From: Chloroflexota bacterium
Lineage (GTDB): Bacteria; Chloroflexota; Anaerolineae; 4572-78
Direction: 5' to 3'
NCBI GenBank assembly: GCA_024278725.1
Contig: JAJRSQ010000456.1
Location: 1 to 8,239, forward strand
Length of the DNA: 8,239 nucleotides
The notes under the pieces were generated by a model. The model was not told the origin of the DNA. It saw nothing but the letters and a program-made list of their open reading frames with translations, and searched no databases. A program made the translations under genes and the position numbers. Shown here piece after piece: positions 6,278-8,239 of the stretch (position 1 is its first letter; the number at the start of each line of letters is the position of its first letter).

Positions 6278-6332
6278 GCGGTAATCTCTCCAAATGCTAT
6301 TTTGTTTGTCAGTTGCGGTGCAGAATTACCGC
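6278..6332 (-). promoter_or_regulatory. Structured 5' leader with alternative inverted repeats
   Basis: In the transcribed sense, GCGGTAAT (6332-6325) is perfectly complementary to ATTACCGC (6285-6278), enclosing 39 nt. Its first five bases can instead pair with ACCGC (6319-6315) across an 8-nt loop. The two pairings exclude each other. The leader runs about 85 nt from the predicted transcription start to the permease 1 ATG. I do not recognise a known riboswitch class in it. It could be an attenuation or ligand/protein-sensing leader, or the 8-mers could be distant operator half-sites. Confidence 0.45.
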
Positions 6333-6337
6333 TTAAT

Positions 6338-6366
6338 ATAATAGACGAATTAGACCTATCGGGCAA
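6338..6366 (-). promoter_or_regulatory. Predicted sigma-70-type promoter of the importer operon
   Basis: On the minus strand, a -35 of TTGCCC (6366-6361; four of six consensus bases) is followed after exactly 17 nt by a -10 of TATTAT (6343-6338; five of six). Transcription would begin near 6333-6331, about 86-88 nt before permease 1. The position right after plsY and before a four-gene operon fits. The same DNA contains a perfect TATAAT on the other strand (6337-6342). Confidence 0.6.
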
Positions 6367-6412
6367 ACAGGTGTTCCGCTATTCAGCGTGGAAATTCCGG
6401 CGGCGTGGGCGG

Positions 6413-6994
6413 CTATTCCACCCGATTCCACTCCGGCAGATGGCGCAACACCAGCACCACCGCCACCGATGCGAGCATCCAATCCAGCGCGGCGGGCAAA
6501 TTCAAAAATGCAATACTGATTGCCACCGCCGGCGGAATGGCAATCGTCACCGAGCGGGGCGAGTATTTTTTGCGGAAAATCAGCAGGAAAAAAACCGCCC
6601 AAATTGGCACCACAATGGCGATTGTCCACGGCGAAAGTACCAGCATCAGCCCCCCGGCGGTTGCCAGCCCCATGCCGCCGTGAAAACGGGTGTACAGCGG
6701 AAAACAGTGCCCCACCACCGCCAGCGCGCCCGCAATCGGCAGCGACCACGGACTGCCGCCCATAATCCACGCCGCCGCCAGCCATGCCAGCAACCCTTTC
6801 AGCGCGTCAACCACCACCACCGTCGCCCCGACCCACGCCCCTGCCTGTCGCATAGTGTTCGTGCCGCCGGTGTGTCCGCTCCCCACATAGCGCACATCGG
6901 GCGCGCCGACCAGCTTGGTGGCGACCACCCCGGTGGGAAATGAACCGATGAGATAAGCGACCCCCGCCGCCAAAATCGCGGATAGGATGTCCAT
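6413..6994 (-). CDS. plsY: PlsY-family glycerol-3-phosphate acyltransferase, divergent (193 aa)
   Basis: PlsY enzymes are integral membrane proteins that transfer an acyl group from acyl-phosphate to glycerol-3-phosphate, giving lysophosphatidic acid. Length, membrane segments and motif order fit: GSFPTG (17-22), GSGHTGGTNTMR (38-49), DALKG (63-67), GHCFPLYTRFHGGMGLAT (95-112) and a C-terminal RHLPEWNR (184-191). Departures from the usual consensus are clear: GSGN reads GSGH, the FKGGKG loop reads FHGGMG so its Lys is Met108, and RHxxN reads RHLPE. The family assignment is firm, but activity and substrate are less sure. I chose ATG 6994 because GGAGG (7005-7001) lies 6 nt upstream; a TTG at 7000 abuts that site and is too close. 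The gene starts 12 nt after the lipid-kinase stop and is probably co-transcribed with it. No terminator is visible after the stop. Confidence 0.85.
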   Translation of the reverse strand: MDILSAILAAGVAYLIGSFPTGVVATKLVGAPDVRYVGSGHTGGTNTMRQAGAWVGATVVVVDALKGLLAWLAAAWIMGGSPWSLPIAGALAVVGHCFPLYTRFHGGMGLATAGGLMLVLSPWTIAIVVPIWAVFFLLIFRKKYSPRSVTIAIPPAVAISIAFLNLPAALDWMLASVAVVLVLRHLPEWNRVE

Positions 6995-7000
6995 GCACAA

Positions 7001-7005
7001 CCTCC
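7001..7005 (-). promoter_or_regulatory. Ribosome-binding site that decides the plsY start
   Basis: GGAGG on the minus strand is 6 nt before the ATG at 6994 and directly next to the TTG at 7000, so it favours the ATG. It lies just after the stop codon (7009-7007) of the lipid-kinase gene. Confidence 0.75.
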
Positions 7006-7006
7006 G

Positions 7007-7909
7007 TTATGCCCACACCTGCAGGGCTTTTGGCAATATTTCAAAGATGAACGTTTCGCCGTGCGCGGTCAGCACTTCGCCGTCAATGTGCGCGGGTGCG
7101 CTCGCCGGCACAACGATTTTTATCCGGGTTCCGGTGGCGATGGTGACGGTTTTCTGGCGCACGTGACTGCCGTTGATGGTGCGCGGCAATAGGTTCAACA
7201 CCCCCAGCTTCGAGAGTCCGTTGGCGTAACAAATATCGAGTTTCCCGTCATCCGGTTTCGCATCGGGGGTGAGCAGAAACCCGCCGCCCGCCCGCAACCC
7301 GTTGGCAACGGTTATCAGGGTGATGGGTTGCCGCACGGTCTGCCCGTCAATCGAAATTTCCATCTCGAAGGGCCAACGCCCTTTGAACAGCACCCGAAAA
7401 ACCGACCACAGATACATCAAAAAGCCCTGTAAACTTCGGCTTTCCTGCAAATCAACCACCACTTCCCCGTCAAAGCCGACGCCCACGCCGTTGTCAAAAA
7501 ACCAGGGCAAACCGTCCACGGTCACTTTACCGATGTCCACCCGGCGGGGCGAACCCTTCTGCAGAATGGCGCACGCTTTTTCAATATCGGCGGGGATGTT
7601 GAGCGCAAAAGCGAAGTCGTTGCCGGAGCCGATGGGAATCACGCCCAGCACCGCCGAATGCCCCTGCGCTTGCGCGTCCATCAGCCCGTTGACCACTTCA
7701 TTCACCGTGCCGTCGCCGCCAACGGCGACGATGCGCTCAAAGCCGTCGGCGGCGGCTTGCGCGGCGATGCGGTTCGCCTGCCGGGGGGCGGCGGTCTGTT
7801 CCAATTCAAAGGGGATGCCGTGCGCGTGCAGTTGTGTTTCAATTTCGGGAAGGACTTTCGCGCCGTGCCCTTGCCCGGCGTTGGGGTTGAGGATAATTTT
7901 TGTTTTCAT
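7007..7909 (-). CDS. YegS/DagK-family lipid kinase (diacylglycerol kinase catalytic domain, 300 aa)
   Basis: This is an ATP-dependent kinase of the DAGK catalytic superfamily (PF00781), which phosphorylates diacylglycerol or a related membrane lipid at the cytoplasmic face. Visible motifs are NPNAG (8-12) in the first strand, the nucleotide-binding GGDGT (64-68) followed by NEVVNG, PIGSGNDFA (92-100), the NGVGVGFDGEV segment (140-150), the PDAKPDDGKLDI segment (215-226), and a C-terminal HIDGE (274-278). The length is normal for YegS/LCB5-type kinases. ATG at 7909 begins directly with the first beta strand (MKTKIILNPN); the Shine-Dalgarno is weak (AGAGA). It sits upstream of plsY with a 12-nt gap, so the pair links lipid phosphorylation to phosphatidic-acid synthesis. 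The actual lipid (diacylglycerol, undecaprenol or other) cannot be told from sequence. Confidence 0.95.
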   Translation of the reverse strand: MKTKIILNPNAGQGHGAKVLPEIETQLHAHGIPFELEQTAAPRQANRIAAQAAADGFERIVAVGGDGTVNEVVNGLMDAQAQGHSAVLGVIPIGSGNDFAFALNIPADIEKACAILQKGSPRRVDIGKVTVDGLPWFFDNGVGVGFDGEVVVDLQESRSLQGFLMYLWSVFRVLFKGRWPFEMEISIDGQTVRQPITLITVANGLRAGGGFLLTPDAKPDDGKLDICYANGLSKLGVLNLLPRTINGSHVRQKTVTIATGTRIKIVVPASAPAHIDGEVLTAHGETFIFEILPKALQVWA

Positions 7910-7965
7910 TGAGGTCTCTGTCGAAAATTTTGTTCAGTGTAACACATCAATAGGAGACGGTCAAC

Positions 7966-8239
7966 TCAAAAAATTTCGGGGCGGTCGGCTTTGAGGTCTG
8001 CCAGTAATTTTTCGGTTTCGCGGGGGGAGGGGGTGGCGATGTGGAAGACCACCGGCGCGCCGGGAGGCTCTTCCGGGGCGAGGGTCAGACGGATGGCAGG
8101 GCGCGGATGCCGCCCGAAATGCAGCCAGCCCGATTCCACGCGCTGCAAACGGTCGGGGGTGAAAAAGGCGTACCACCAGCCCGTTTCGGTGCCGGAAACG
8201 GGGAAAAGATACAGCCAGCGGTGCGGATGAATTTGCGCC
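7966..8239 (-). CDS. Unrecognised protein, C-terminal part only (cut by window edge)
   Basis: An open frame runs in from the right edge (first full codon at 8238) and stops at TGA 7968-7966, giving 90 residues. I do not recognise a family. Visible features are a tryptophan- and aromatic-rich first part (HRWLYLFPVSG, then ETGWWYAFFTPDRL), a short acidic Pro-rich stretch (APEEPPGAP), and a charged helix-like tail (SPRETEKLLADLKADRPEIF). A TTG within it at 8148 is not needed as a start because the frame is open to the edge. It ends 56 nt before the lipid-kinase gene on the same strand and may belong to the same transcription unit. Its good codon structure makes it likely to be real, but its role is unknown. 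Confidence 0.65.
   Translation of the reverse strand, partial: AQIHPHRWLYLFPVSGTETGWWYAFFTPDRLQRVESGWLHFGRHPRPAIRLTLAPEEPPGAPVVFHIATPSPRETEKLLADLKADRPEIF

Noticed and set aside
6246..6293. Longer permease 1 reading from ATG 6293, adding 16 residues.
   Set aside because: AGGAGT is correctly spaced for 6245, and the added residues come from the leader containing the inverted repeat.
7910..7965. Possible promoter for the lipid kinase: minus-strand TTGATG (7950-7945) and the small palindrome GTGT-A-ACAC (7937-7945).
   Set aside because: No -10-like hexamer at suitable spacing, and the palindrome is only four bases per arm. Read-through from the upstream gene is equally possible.
7961..8176. Second minus-strand frame (Arg/Pro-rich, 71 codons) overlapping the partial protein at the right edge.
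   Set aside because: Its composition is that of an out-of-frame shadow. The overlapping frame open to the window edge has a more protein-like composition.
1..8239. CRISPR arrays, tRNA or rRNA genes, transposases, toxin-antitoxin or phage-defence genes.
   Set aside because: I looked on both strands and saw no regularly spaced repeats, no tRNA-like cloverleaf and no such protein families.

Overview
The window is a compact, GC-rich bacterial segment in which every supportable gene lies on the minus strand, so transcription runs from high to low coordinates. No taxonomic marker gene is present. The lipoprotein with an Ala/Pro/Glu/Thr-rich linker, the BMP-type ABC importer, and a dispersed hairpin repeat of the 'tcattgcgag...ctcgcaatga' type together suggest an environmental Chloroflexota (Anaerolineae-like) genome. 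That assignment is inference from style and is not proven.

Layout in transcription order: (1) 8239-7966, the C-terminal end of an unrecognised protein cut by the window edge. (2) 7909-7007, a YegS/DagK-family lipid kinase, followed 12 nt later by (3) 6994-6413, a PlsY-family glycerol-3-phosphate acyltransferase whose key motifs are altered. These two form a small phospholipid-metabolism pair. (4) A 167-nt gap (6412-6246) holding a good sigma-70-type promoter (TTGCCC-17-TATTAT) and a leader with alternative inverted repeats. (5) A four-gene ABC importer of the BMP/Nup type: permease 1 (6245-5037), permease 2 (5040-4075, ATGA overlap), a lipoprotein with two tandem BMP substrate-binding domains (3999-1939), and a double-NBD ATPase (1845-292). 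(6) A 291-nt downstream region containing a 123-bp near-palindromic repeat (87-209).

The importer genes fit one system. The double BMP lipoprotein would catch a nucleoside-like or related small ligand outside the membrane, the two BPD_transp_2 permeases form the channel, and the fused ATPase drives uptake. The gene order (permease, permease, binding protein, ATPase) differs from the common binding protein-ATPase-permease-permease order.

The observations most worth a second look are these. The binding protein is an internal tandem duplication with a 40-residue perfectly identical block and a 59-nt identical DNA run. Its cistron is bracketed by an orphan, near-perfect Shine-Dalgarno sequence upstream and a strong non-terminator hairpin downstream, which looks like an arrangement for differential mRNA stability. 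The start regions of the first and last importer genes share GTTTCACAC-N7-CCATTTATG at identical spacing. The promoter has a symmetric -10 that could fire both ways. The PlsY homologue lacks the canonical Lys of its GGKG motif and two other signature residues.
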